Assembly: GCA_001781335.1 (NCBI GenBank)
Contig: MFLL01000001.1
Coordinates: 89,626-139,330 of the forward strand
Reading direction: 5' to 3'
DNA length: 49,705 nucleotides
From: Candidatus Kaiserbacteria bacterium RIFCSPHIGHO2_02_FULL_55_25
GTDB lineage: Bacteria; Patescibacteriota; Minisyncoccia; Phycocordibacterales; UBA2100
Below the pieces are notes generated by a model. That model worked only from the letters and a program-made list of their open reading frames with translations. It was not told the DNA's origin and ran no database searches. Positions 41,313 to 48,687 of the stretch are shown here, piece after piece (position 1 is the stretch's first letter; each line of letters starts with the position of its first letter). The position numbers and the translations under genes are program-made.

Positions 41313-42110
41313 ATGACTGGCAGTGGCGAACGGCCCCAACCTCCGAATATCGATGAGATACTCAAAAGGGCGGCAATGGACGACGGTTGGCTAGAGTCGA
41401 TTGTTGCGCCGAAAGAGAAAATTATTACTCCATCGGAAGTTGAGGATGCGTTTCGGTACACTCCCTTGCAACAAGGCGCGGTACTTGCGGCAGAAGGCAC
41501 TGTAATTTCCGATGCTACCGGCCGCGCCGCATTGACGCTGCCAAATCACGAGTTGGTCGCAGCGCTCCGCGCCGCTGATTCTCGGATAAGTGCGTTCGAC
41601 GAGCGTTTACTCAGGCGAGACACGCACGGTAGACTCGTCACGCAAGGAAGGAGCACTGATGTTACGTACAATATAAATGTTTCGATGCCGCTTGCCGCCC
41701 AAGTGCTGCAAGATTTTCCCAGCCAAGAGTCACTGCTCGGCCGCGGCATTGCAGCTTCTATCAACGGACCTGTCTACGATGGAAAGAACCTCCTGGTGAG
41801 GGACATCCGACATATATTGCGTTTGGGTGATGAGAAAGGTGAGAAAGGCACGCTGCTCGCGTGGGTTGGTCGCGATAGCGAGAACGTGCCTGGCCTACAT
41901 GATCGCATCAATCAGTTCCTGATAAGCGGTCAGCAGGGTTTGAGAACACAAATTAGTCCTGAAGTAGCGCGAACAATATTTCCGGTGCTCTTAATTTACA
42001 ATAAGTCAAAAGTAAAAGCAGCGGGTGGTTATTTCTATGTTTTACCTAGTGATCCGGCAGAGCGCGAGAAATGCATACTAAAAGCGTACATTGCGCCCCG
42101 CCCCGAATGA
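41313..42110 (+). CDS. orphan protein, 265 aa
   Basis: Not recognised. Soluble, charged, alpha/beta; helix-rich (IDEILKRAAMDDGW) N-terminal part, central VTYNINVSMPLAAQVLQDF and GTLLAWVGRDSENVPGL, ending with a short strand-rich part (GGYFYVLPSDPAEREKC). TG-G-TACTCT lies 7 bases before the ATG, a good leaderless start. It is the only plus-strand gene in the 40-44 kb cluster. Confidence 0.65.
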   Translation: MTGSGERPQPPNIDEILKRAAMDDGWLESIVAPKEKIITPSEVEDAFRYTPLQQGAVLAAEGTVISDATGRAALTLPNHELVAALRAADSRISAFDERLLRRDTHGRLVTQGRSTDVTYNINVSMPLAAQVLQDFPSQESLLGRGIAASINGPVYDGKNLLVRDIRHILRLGDEKGEKGTLLAWVGRDSENVPGLHDRINQFLISGQQGLRTQISPEVARTIFPVLLIYNKSKVKAAGGYFYVLPSDPAEREKCILKAYIAPRPE

Positions 42111-42137
42111 GATTGAAAAACATCAGAGGCAGCGGTT

Positions 42138-42389
42138 TTAACGATGAATACACCCAGCCCAGCAACATGGCCGGCGCATGCCGCCTTTGAGTTTCGAGAG
42201 TCCTTTCTTGACACGGATATCCCTCGTCTCCGCTTTCTTGCCCGACGTAACCCAGCAAATCCACTCGTTGCGTGCGAGCGGGGTGATGTCTTCCCATAGT
42301 GCCCGCGCCGCAGGCACCGAGGTAAGGGCCTTCCGCAAATCCTCCGGCATTTTGTGTACGGTCCCACCGCCGATACTTTTTTCGATCAT
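42138..42389 (-). CDS. YdeI/OmpD-associated-like protein, 83 aa
   Basis: Contains the helical YdeI/OmpD-associated segment: MPEDLRKALTSVPAARALWE, then ITPLARNEWICWVTSGKKAETRDIRVKKGLSKL, matching the usual PA-ARAAFEALSPSHRREYVRWIxxAKRPETRxRR. Family role is unclear (some members protect from bacteriocins). Extended -10 TGATAGAAT lies 6 bases before the ATG. The tail CCWAGCIHR is unusual. Confidence 0.8.
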   Translation of the reverse strand: MIEKSIGGGTVHKMPEDLRKALTSVPAARALWEDITPLARNEWICWVTSGKKAETRDIRVKKGLSKLKGGMRRPCCWAGCIHR

Positions 42390-42447
42390 GCGGTAATTCT
42401 ATCAAATCGGGTCTGGGCGACGTTGGAATCGTTTTGACAAGAGAAAT

Positions 42448-42849
42448 TTACAATATAAGTCCTTTTACTTTCTCAACTATCATATCGCGCGCTCCGACGA
42501 CAGATATTTGTCCGTAACCCGGATCGGGCACGTCCCACGTAACAAGTTTGGGCGAATTCTTGAGATAACCCGGTATGGGACCGCGGGGCAAAGGACCGGT
42601 GAGTATTACTGTATCGGCACCCTCTACCATTTCGGGCGTCAGCTGCGTGATGACGTTGGTCGTGATGTCCAACCCGATATCCTTCATGGCGGCAATCGGT
42701 TCAGCCGAGACGGCAGACAGGAGTTTGCCCGCATCATCTGTATATACGCCTGCCGTAGAGACCTGATCATCCAGGACAAGCGATTTGAATATGGCGCCCG
42801 CCATCTGACTGCGATTTATGTTACCCTGGCACACAAAAAGAATTTTCAT
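42448..42849 (-). CDS. low-molecular-weight tyrosine phosphatase-like protein
   Basis: 133 aa. Active-site loop VCQGNINRSQ (C7, R13 in the CxGNxxRS pattern) and the late aspartate in WDVPDPGYG (about 104-112) match LMW protein tyrosine phosphatases and related arsenate reductases. Central part is alpha/beta as expected. It may regulate phosphotyrosine or arsenate. The element at 42849-42881 abuts its start and no other -10 is obvious. Confidence 0.85.
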   Translation of the reverse strand: MKILFVCQGNINRSQMAGAIFKSLVLDDQVSTAGVYTDDAGKLLSAVSAEPIAAMKDIGLDITTNVITQLTPEMVEGADTVILTGPLPRGPIPGYLKNSPKLVTWDVPDPGYGQISVVGARDMIVEKVKGLIL

Positions 42850-42881
42850 ACGGACTGGGTGTTTGGTACGATGTTGGAACC
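42849..42881. repeat. 33-bp dispersed element, copy A
   Basis: Matches 29 of 33 bases with copy B at 43716-43748. The core CGATGTTGGAAC also occurs with small changes at 40931-40942, 42418-42429 and 42920-42931, always between two minus-strand genes. Confidence 0.65.
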
Positions 42882-42930
42882 ATTTTGAGAGAACAGAGCC
42901 AATTTTAATCCGTCATGGACGATGTTAGAA

Positions 42931-43695
42931 CTATTCTGTCTCCACCTCCTTTCTTATGGAATCCCATCGCATTGTCGGGTCGTTTATGTAGCTGCAGATG
43001 AGCTCTAGTTTCCTCTTTGCGTCCTCATCTCCGCGAAAAGGAATAAAAAAACGACTAACCCCCGCTTCTTTTTGTACACGCATCGTCCGGTTGGGATTTT
43101 GATAAGCCATTGAAATGACTGTTGCCCCCCTCTTGAAAAATGCTGACAGCTTCTTGTTCTTGTCATTATCGTATTTAAGAAACGCTGTATCTTCGCTCGG
43201 CTTATGCCCGATGACACCATCGCGCGTCACGATAAAATCAATCTCACTGTCTGACCCCATGCTTGAGTAATGATCCCCGGTCGAGACCATGAACATGCCG
43301 GGTGCCCCTACGGGGTGATTGTGGATCGTAAATCTTGCCTCTTCAGACTGCTCAACCGTTTTCCCTACAGCGTCGTCCCGATACTTTTTATCATACTCGG
43401 AATAATTCGGTACAGTAGCGATTCTCTGACCTGTGGCAAAATGTAAATCTCCTTCAAAATCGTATATCATGTTCTCAAAATTGAGTGTTCCGAGTGATTC
43501 GAGGGCACTTGGCGTTACTGTCCTTTGCAGGATGTACGTCCGAGGATTGCTTCCAATTGCCTCAGCGCCTTTCTCAAAGGCTTCTTTGTGCAAATCCTCA
43601 GCGATTTGAGACAAGTCGCTTTTTACGACTCCCCGTTCAAGAGTACTGGACTTTCTTACCCTGTCTCCTGTATTTCGACCTATCTCCATTTCCAT
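42931..43695 (-). CDS. JAB/MPN-like protein, 254 aa
   Basis: The segment FTIHNHPVGAPGMFMVSTGD (123-141) resembles the JAMM motif HxHPx(n)SxxD with three extra residues between HNHP (125-128) and STGD (138-141). A hydrophobic strand IDFIVTRDGVIGH follows, as in Mov34/MPN folds. If so, it could be a zinc isopeptidase or peptidase that removes ubiquitin-like or other tails. The rest is helical, without other motifs. ATG lies 6 bases after TATAGT. Not recognised with certainty. Confidence 0.55.
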   Translation of the reverse strand: MEMEIGRNTGDRVRKSSTLERGVVKSDLSQIAEDLHKEAFEKGAEAIGSNPRTYILQRTVTPSALESLGTLNFENMIYDFEGDLHFATGQRIATVPNYSEYDKKYRDDAVGKTVEQSEEARFTIHNHPVGAPGMFMVSTGDHYSSMGSDSEIDFIVTRDGVIGHKPSEDTAFLKYDNDKNKKLSAFFKRGATVISMAYQNPNRTMRVQKEAGVSRFFIPFRGDEDAKRKLELICSYINDPTMRWDSIRKEVETE

Positions 43696-43715
43696 ATGAA
43701 AACTATAGCAGACCT

Positions 43716-43748
43716 TACGGGTTGGGGGTTTGGTACGATGTTGGAACG
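43716..43748. repeat. 33-bp dispersed element, copy B
   Basis: As copy A, lying just upstream of the JAB-like gene, at the 3' end of the SET gene. Confidence 0.65.
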
Positions 43749-43749
43749 G

Positions 43750-44283
43750 CTATGAATTTCGGAGGTAGGGAGCAAACCAGTTCCTTAGGCGTTTTTTGAG
43801 TTCTGGACTCTTGTAATCCTCAAAGGTTATTCTCTTGCGGCATTGGGGCGAGCCACATTGGCATTCCAGTATCCAACCGGGTCGAGTCTCAAAGGTTCCA
43901 TAATCACAGGTAACTTCTTCGCCATTGTTTATGTTACGAATCGCGCACCATACCCCATTGGACAACAAACCTGCGTTCGGATTACAGCTATGATTGATAT
44001 ATCCCCCCTGATGATCCTCATGCAATGGCGCATGGAGAATGTATGCGTCCCAGCCAATGCAAAGATTGCATTCATACCCAGTGACAGATTCGATAACTTC
44101 GATGAAGGCGCGATTGATAGTCGGCCCAAGTTCAACTACAACAACCTCTCCCTCGGCAATATCTCGCACTGCCACCAAACCAACTCCTGCAATCTTACTT
44201 TGCCCCAAAGCAACTGCCGGTGAGAAATGAGGCTTCGGGAGTGAAAAAAGATAGTCTCTGATTTTCTTCTCGATCTCATTCAT
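43750..44283 (-). CDS. SET-domain methyltransferase-like protein
   Basis: 177 aa. SET core: GVGLVAVRDIAEGEVVV (34-50), YINHSCNPNA (95-104), EEVTCDYGT (122-130), and a post-SET-like cluster CQCGSPQC (141-148). All residues of the SAM- and lysine-binding site pattern seem present. In eukaryotes SET proteins methylate lysines; bacterial copies are rarer and their targets mostly unknown. ATG at 44283 follows TATAGT by 6 bases. The gene sits beside tRNA-Gln. Confidence 0.9.
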   Translation of the reverse strand: MNEIEKKIRDYLFSLPKPHFSPAVALGQSKIAGVGLVAVRDIAEGEVVVVELGPTINRAFIEVIESVTGYECNLCIGWDAYILHAPLHEDHQGGYINHSCNPNAGLLSNGVWCAIRNINNGEEVTCDYGTFETRPGWILECQCGSPQCRKRITFEDYKSPELKKRLRNWFAPYLRNS

Positions 44284-44305
44284 AGTTAAACTATACAGTA
44301 CCGGA

Positions 44306-44376
44306 CTGGGGGACATGGATTCGAACCATGATTCACAGCTCCAAAGGCTGCTGTCCTACCATTAGACGATCCCCCA
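44306..44376 (-). tRNA. tRNA-Gln (UUG)
   Basis: 71-base cloverleaf. Acceptor starts with U1-A72, a hallmark of bacterial tRNA-Gln, with G73 as discriminator. The anticodon stem GCAGC/GCTGT holds the loop CTTTGGA, so the anticodon is UUG. The T arm is CATGG/CCATG with TTCGAAT. CCA is not encoded. Confidence 0.95.
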
Positions 44377-44430
44377 AACTCTGTAACTCCATGAGAATAA
44401 CAAATACTGAGCGATATTCCACATCTCTAT

Positions 44431-44454
44431 TTGCTAATTCAATTGAATAAGCAA
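44431..44454. promoter_or_regulatory. operator palindrome upstream of arsR-like gene
   Basis: 24-bp near-perfect palindrome (one mismatch; TTGCTAATTCAATTGAATAA and so on). It shares its 24-bp sequence with the site at 44753-44784. Confidence 0.8.
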
Positions 44455-44464
44455 CAATGGTGAC

Positions 44465-44734
44465 ATGGCTGATAGAATAGTCGAGCTTGAGAAAACACTG
44501 AAAGCGCTCGCGAACAAGCGGCGACTTGCCATCGTCCGATATCTGCTCGTACATAAACATGCGTCCGTAACGGAGCTTGCCTCGCACCTGAAGCTCTCCA
44601 TTGCGGCAACGTCAAGACATTTACGACAACTTGCGAACGCCGACCTGGTAGATACCGAACAAGTCAGCACAACGGTCAACTATTCCCTTTCCAAAGATTC
44701 TGGTCTCATTGCGGCACTTCGTCTCATTCATTAG
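44465..44734 (+). CDS. ArsR-family winged-helix regulator
   Basis: 89-aa helix-turn-helix: LKALANKRRLAIVRYLLVHK, recognition helix in LSIAATSRHLRQL (about 45-57), and a wing (VSTTVNYSLS). No cysteine ligands, so its signal is unlikely to be the metal cysteines of classical ArsR. It sits between two near-identical large palindromes (44431-44454 and 44753-44784), so self-regulation and control of the membrane gene downstream are likely. Confidence 0.92.
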   Translation: MADRIVELEKTLKALANKRRLAIVRYLLVHKHASVTELASHLKLSIAATSRHLRQLANADLVDTEQVSTTVNYSLSKDSGLIAALRLIH

Positions 44735-44752
44735 TGAACCACGGCACCGGCT

Positions 44753-44784
44753 ATACTTGCTAATTCAATTGAATTAGCAAGTAT
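44753..44784. promoter_or_regulatory. 32-bp perfect palindrome operator
   Basis: 32 bp perfect palindrome with the same 24-bp core as the upstream site. A TATACT box (44752-44757) overlaps its left end, so binding would block plus-strand transcription. Confidence 0.8.
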
Positions 44785-44931
44785 TAACTGTGAGAGAGAC
44801 GCCCGATGCGGGTTACAAAACCCGTTGGCGGTTGTAGCCGAAATGCGTGTCGCAAGGTATGAATCGCGCAGAATTTCAAGCGCCAACGTGCGTGTATCCA
44901 GCATGTACCTAAGAGTGATACTATGGGAGAA

Positions 44932-45177
44932 ATGAACAAGCACGTTAAACGCGCGATGGTGTTCGCCGCCGCCATCATCTTCATTGCGTTGGGAGTGGTC
45001 GGACTTGCGCTTCCATTCTTGCAAGGTTTTCTCTTTCTCGCCATCGGCCTCATTCTGCTTTCTATCGCTTCACCGACTGCGCGCGAATGGATAGAACATC
45101 ACACCCGCAAATTCCCAAAAGTGCACGCGTTCGTGCAGAAAGTGGAGAAACGTATCACCGATATCATCGGCGAGTAG
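44932..45177 (+). CDS. small membrane protein, 81 aa
   Basis: DUF454/PGPGW-like protein: one charged N-terminus (NKHVKRAM), two helices (about 7-48), and a soluble tail with helices (ASPTAREWIEHHTRKF, VQKVEKRITDIIGE). ATG at 44932 follows TACTAT (inside TGATACTAT) by 7 bases; an ATG at 44923 overlaps that box. It lies 140 bp downstream of the ArsR operator, with no other gene between, and may be its target. Confidence 0.6.
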   Translation: MNKHVKRAMVFAAAIIFIALGVVGLALPFLQGFLFLAIGLILLSIASPTAREWIEHHTRKFPKVHAFVQKVEKRITDIIGE

Positions 45178-45190
45178 ATATCCTGTGAAC

Positions 45191-45577
45191 TTAGTCGCCG
45201 AAGTTGAAAGGCGGCGAGTCCTGACTCGGCACGGGCGAGCAGTTGATAGCTGAATCCCCTTCGTTGAGCGTGACTGTCTCACCGCGCGCGGTGAATATCA
45301 CCCCGCCACCCTCGTATCGCACGCCGGACGCCGCATCTTTTTTAACAAGTGTGACCGCAGGCGGATACACGGCGCCCGCGCTATCGGGGGCGATAGCGAT
45401 AGTGCTCATGTCGAGAGCAGGTGTCATGGTAAACGTCACACGCTCGTCGCACTCATATGAGTATGTGCCGAAGTTGTCGGCCGCCGGTGTGCCCGCGCTT
45501 CCCTTTTGGTTATACAAAATCGCTCCGATAAGAAGTGCGAGAACAACGATACCCGCCCACAGATAGATTTTATTCAT
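45191..45577 (-). CDS. MliC-like lysozyme inhibitor domain protein
   Basis: 128 aa. Anchor helix (about 4-22), then a beta domain similar to MliC/PliC: YSYECDERVTFTMTP, VRYEGGGVIFTARGETVTLNEG and a C-terminal cysteine (AINC) that can pair with the first cysteine. In Gram-negatives such proteins protect peptidoglycan from host lysozyme. The helix suggests it is tethered to the outer face of the membrane. AATACT lies 6 bases before the ATG. Confidence 0.75.
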   Translation of the reverse strand: MNKIYLWAGIVVLALLIGAILYNQKGSAGTPAADNFGTYSYECDERVTFTMTPALDMSTIAIAPDSAGAVYPPAVTLVKKDAASGVRYEGGGVIFTARGETVTLNEGDSAINCSPVPSQDSPPFNFGD

Positions 45578-45700
45578 GCTTTCAGTATTGGCCAAATCCC
45601 CAATCGAGTCAAAGCCCGCATGGGGACACGCATGCACGCTTTATTGCTGACACTACGGACTTCATTGGCTTTTCAGGCAATTCCTCGTTACTATTCACCG

Positions 45701-47908
45701 ATGCGGCAAATAGCCATGGTGACGGCCGCCGTAATAGGCGCCGTCAGCCTCATCGCAGCCGGCTTCACGTTTATACAAGCCAATCAGGAGCAGGTGGACT
45801 TGACAGCGCGCCTGCAATCGCGTGCGCAACTCCTCGCCGACAGTCTCGCCGAGAGCATCACGCCGTCGGTACGAAACGCCTCAACGAGCTCGGTACAGCG
45901 CATCGTCGACAAGTTTGCGACGCAAGAGCGTATCGAGGGGCTTGGTGTATTTGATGCAAGCGCTTCTCCGATCGCAATCTCTCGCGACATACCGCAAGCG
46001 GCGGCATCTTCGTCGCTCATCGCACTGGTGATGGACGAGAATGAATCTGCCGGCGCATTCGTACTAGGTGACGGACAGAGCATGTACGTGTTTGCCGAGC
46101 CGCTCACGTCGGATGACCGCGTCATAGGAGCGCTTGTAGTAGTGCAGAACGCGCAGTACATACAAGACCGCCTGTGGATCATCTGGAGGGACAACCTCGT
46201 CCGCTTGCTACTGCAAATAATCATCGTTACGAGCGCCATTTTCGTACTCGTGCGATGGGTATTCTTCCGTCCGCTGACGCGGCTTGTGGACAGTCTCAAG
46301 TCGGTTCGCGCAGGAGTGCGGACAGAGACCGACGGCGCCGTTCACGCCTTTTTGAGACCGCTAACGTCGGAGCTTTCAAAAATGACATCGAGTCTCCGGC
46401 AGGCCCGCACCGCTGCGAGCGAAGAGGCGCGTCTCCGGCTTCAGAAAATAGACAGCCCGTGGACGGCCGAGCGCTTGAGAGAATTTATAAAAGCCTACCT
46501 CAAGGACCGTCCTATTTTCGTTGTATCGAATGCGGAACCGTACGTCCACACCAAGGTCCGCAACAAAATCGAGTGGTCAGTTCCTGCGGGCGGGGTCATT
46601 ACAGCAATAGAACCTGTCATGGAGGCGTGCGGGGGCACGTGGATCGCATGCGGCAGCGGCAATGCGGACAAAGAGACCGCAGATAAGGACGGCAAGATTC
46701 GAGTCCCGCCGGACGAGCCCAAGTACACCCTAAAGCGCGTGTGGATTACACCGAAGGAGCGTAAGGGCTATTACGACGGCCTCTCCAACCAGGCACTCTG
46801 GCCCCTGTGCCATCTTGCGCATGTCCGCCCGCAGTTCCGCAAAGAGGACTGGGCCGAGTACCGCAAGGTCAATGTCCTGTTCGCAAAGTCGTTGCTCGAA
46901 GAGATACGGCATATCGAACGGCCTATTATCTTGGTGCAGGATTACCATCTCGCGTTGGCCCCCGCCCTCATCAAGAAAAGCCGCCCCGATGCACAAGTCG
47001 CCATCTTTTGGCACATTCCGTGGCCATCGGCAGCTCAATTCGCTATCTGTCCGTGGCGCAAGGAAATCCTCGAAGGAATGCTCGGCGCAGACCTCGTCGG
47101 CTTTCACACACAGCAGTACTGCAACAACTTCATGGACACAGTAGCTAGCGAGATTGAAGCGCGCATCGACTACGAGAGATTCTCCGTGTTCCGCGGCGGA
47201 CATCAATCCCGCGTCGAACCATTCCCTATTTCGATTGCATTTCCGGGAAATGCGGAACCTGATTCGCCGGCGGACAGGAGCATGATCGAGAGTCTCGGCA
47301 TCCGCACCGAATATCTCGCGCTCGGCGTAGACCGCCTCGACTACATCAAGGGCATTCCCGAGCGCCTGAGAGGTATTGAGTTCCTGCTCGACTCACATCC
47401 GGAGTACCGCGGAAAGCTTACCTTCCTGCAAATCGCGTCTCCTACCCGCGGGGGCATTGAGCAATTTCAGGAATACGCGCAGCTGGTCATCTCCGAAGCG
47501 GAACGCATCAACACCAAATTTGCGACGCGCGACTGGAAGCCCGTCGTACTAGAACATCGTAGCTATTCGCACAAAGAGCTTAGAGTGCTCTACCAACTTG
47601 CAAACGTCTGTCTCGTGACATCCCTCCACGACGGTATGAACCTCGTCGCCAAGGAGTATGTCGCCGCCCGAACGGAGGAGGGCGGCGTCCTTGTCCTTAG
47701 CCACTTTGCGGGCGCATCCCGCGATCTCCCCACCGCTCTCGTTATCAATCCGTACAGCGCGGAAGAGACCGCCGAGGCGATTCACAAGGCACTCACCATG
47801 CCTGAGAGTGAACAGCACCGCCGCATGAAAAGCATGCGCCAGTCGGTGCGCGAATACAACATATACCGCTGGTCTGCGGAGATTATCAAAACACTTGCGG
47901 GAGTGTAG
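45701..47908 (+). CDS. otsA: membrane sensor-HAMP-trehalose-6-phosphate synthase fusion
   Basis: 735 aa. TM1 at about 4-26, an extracytoplasmic sensor-like domain (about 27-160), TM2 about 168-187, a HAMP-type linker (188-240, FFRPLTRLVDSLKSV), then a full GT20 synthase (about 270-735). Catalytic-site features are DYH (414-416), HIPWPS (439-443), RLDYIKG with R545 and K550, and DGMNLVAKEY (644-653). UDP-glucose plus glucose-6-phosphate gives trehalose-6-phosphate. The start at 45701 follows TACTAT by 6 bases; the frame opens at 45506 but would add a basic segment. Trehalose synthesis may be gated by an outside signal. Confidence 0.9.
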   Translation: MRQIAMVTAAVIGAVSLIAAGFTFIQANQEQVDLTARLQSRAQLLADSLAESITPSVRNASTSSVQRIVDKFATQERIEGLGVFDASASPIAISRDIPQAAASSSLIALVMDENESAGAFVLGDGQSMYVFAEPLTSDDRVIGALVVVQNAQYIQDRLWIIWRDNLVRLLLQIIIVTSAIFVLVRWVFFRPLTRLVDSLKSVRAGVRTETDGAVHAFLRPLTSELSKMTSSLRQARTAASEEARLRLQKIDSPWTAERLREFIKAYLKDRPIFVVSNAEPYVHTKVRNKIEWSVPAGGVITAIEPVMEACGGTWIACGSGNADKETADKDGKIRVPPDEPKYTLKRVWITPKERKGYYDGLSNQALWPLCHLAHVRPQFRKEDWAEYRKVNVLFAKSLLEEIRHIERPIILVQDYHLALAPALIKKSRPDAQVAIFWHIPWPSAAQFAICPWRKEILEGMLGADLVGFHTQQYCNNFMDTVASEIEARIDYERFSVFRGGHQSRVEPFPISIAFPGNAEPDSPADRSMIESLGIRTEYLALGVDRLDYIKGIPERLRGIEFLLDSHPEYRGKLTFLQIASPTRGGIEQFQEYAQLVISEAERINTKFATRDWKPVVLEHRSYSHKELRVLYQLANVCLVTSLHDGMNLVAKEYVAARTEEGGVLVLSHFAGASRDLPTALVINPYSAEETAEAIHKALTMPESEQHRRMKSMRQSVREYNIYRWSAEIIKTLAGV

Positions 47909-47913
47909 ACAGT

Positions 47914-48687
47914 ATGTATTCGCAATCACGAGTACTGGATTCAGTCCGTAGCACCCGCGAGATGCTTCTCCCGCACTGGGGCAACGTGCCGGAGCGCATG
48001 AAAAACGGCTCGGCGCATTCGGTCGTAACGGGGCTCGACCTTGCGGTCGAACGCTACCTTGCCGGCGAGCTCAAGAAGATAGACTCCGGCGCGGAGTTTG
48101 CGGGCGAAGAGTACGGCGGGCGACGCGATGCGGACCGTTTTTGGCTCTGTGACCCGATAGACGGCACCGCGCATTTCGTCCGCGGTCTTCCCTTTTGCTC
48201 TGTGATGCTGGCGCTTATTGAGGACGGCCGCGTCAATTTTTCCGCCATTTACGATTTTATAAAAGACGACATGTACCACGCATCCCGCGGACAAGGCGCC
48301 TTCAGAAATTCCGAGCCGATTCATGTCAGCGACCGGCCGCTTGAACATTCCTATATTTCACTCGAGACGCGTATCGACAAGCCGGTCAATTTTGACCTGA
48401 TGCGACGCATGAGGGAATCCTCGGTTCTGTTCAGCTCGATTACCTCCGGATACGAATTTTCACTGGTCGCCTCCGGCAAACTCGAGGCGCGGGTGTGTGT
48501 TGACCCGTGGGCCAAGGACTGGGACGTGGCGCCGGGGTCGCTTCTTGTCGAAGAGGCGGGCGGCATAGTCGCCAATATCGGCTCCGCATCGTATGACTAT
48601 CGCGACCTCAACATGATTGCAGGCAACCCGCTCGTCTATCGCGCCCTCACCGAAGGTCCCAAGGCGATTTTTCCTCTAACCTCGTGA
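47914..48687 (+). CDS. inositol monophosphatase-family phosphatase
   Basis: 257 aa. All IMPase landmarks are present: E65/E66 (AGEEYG), WLCDPIDGTAHFVRG (D80, D83 as metal ligands), and the C-terminal WDVAPGSLLVEEAGG. It starts 6 bases after otsA, so the two are co-transcribed. No OtsB is in view; this phosphatase could use trehalose-6-phosphate as a replacement, or a related sugar phosphate or inositol phosphate. Its end overlaps the glycosidase gene by 12 bp. Confidence 0.9.
   Translation: MYSQSRVLDSVRSTREMLLPHWGNVPERMKNGSAHSVVTGLDLAVERYLAGELKKIDSGAEFAGEEYGGRRDADRFWLCDPIDGTAHFVRGLPFCSVMLALIEDGRVNFSAIYDFIKDDMYHASRGQGAFRNSEPIHVSDRPLEHSYISLETRIDKPVNFDLMRRMRESSVLFSSITSGYEFSLVASGKLEARVCVDPWAKDWDVAPGSLLVEEAGGIVANIGSASYDYRDLNMIAGNPLVYRALTEGPKAIFPLTS

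Noticed and set aside
44731-45024. 97-codon minus-strand frame opposite the 81-aa membrane protein
   Set aside because: Overlaps the operator palindrome and the better-supported plus-strand gene; no protein features.
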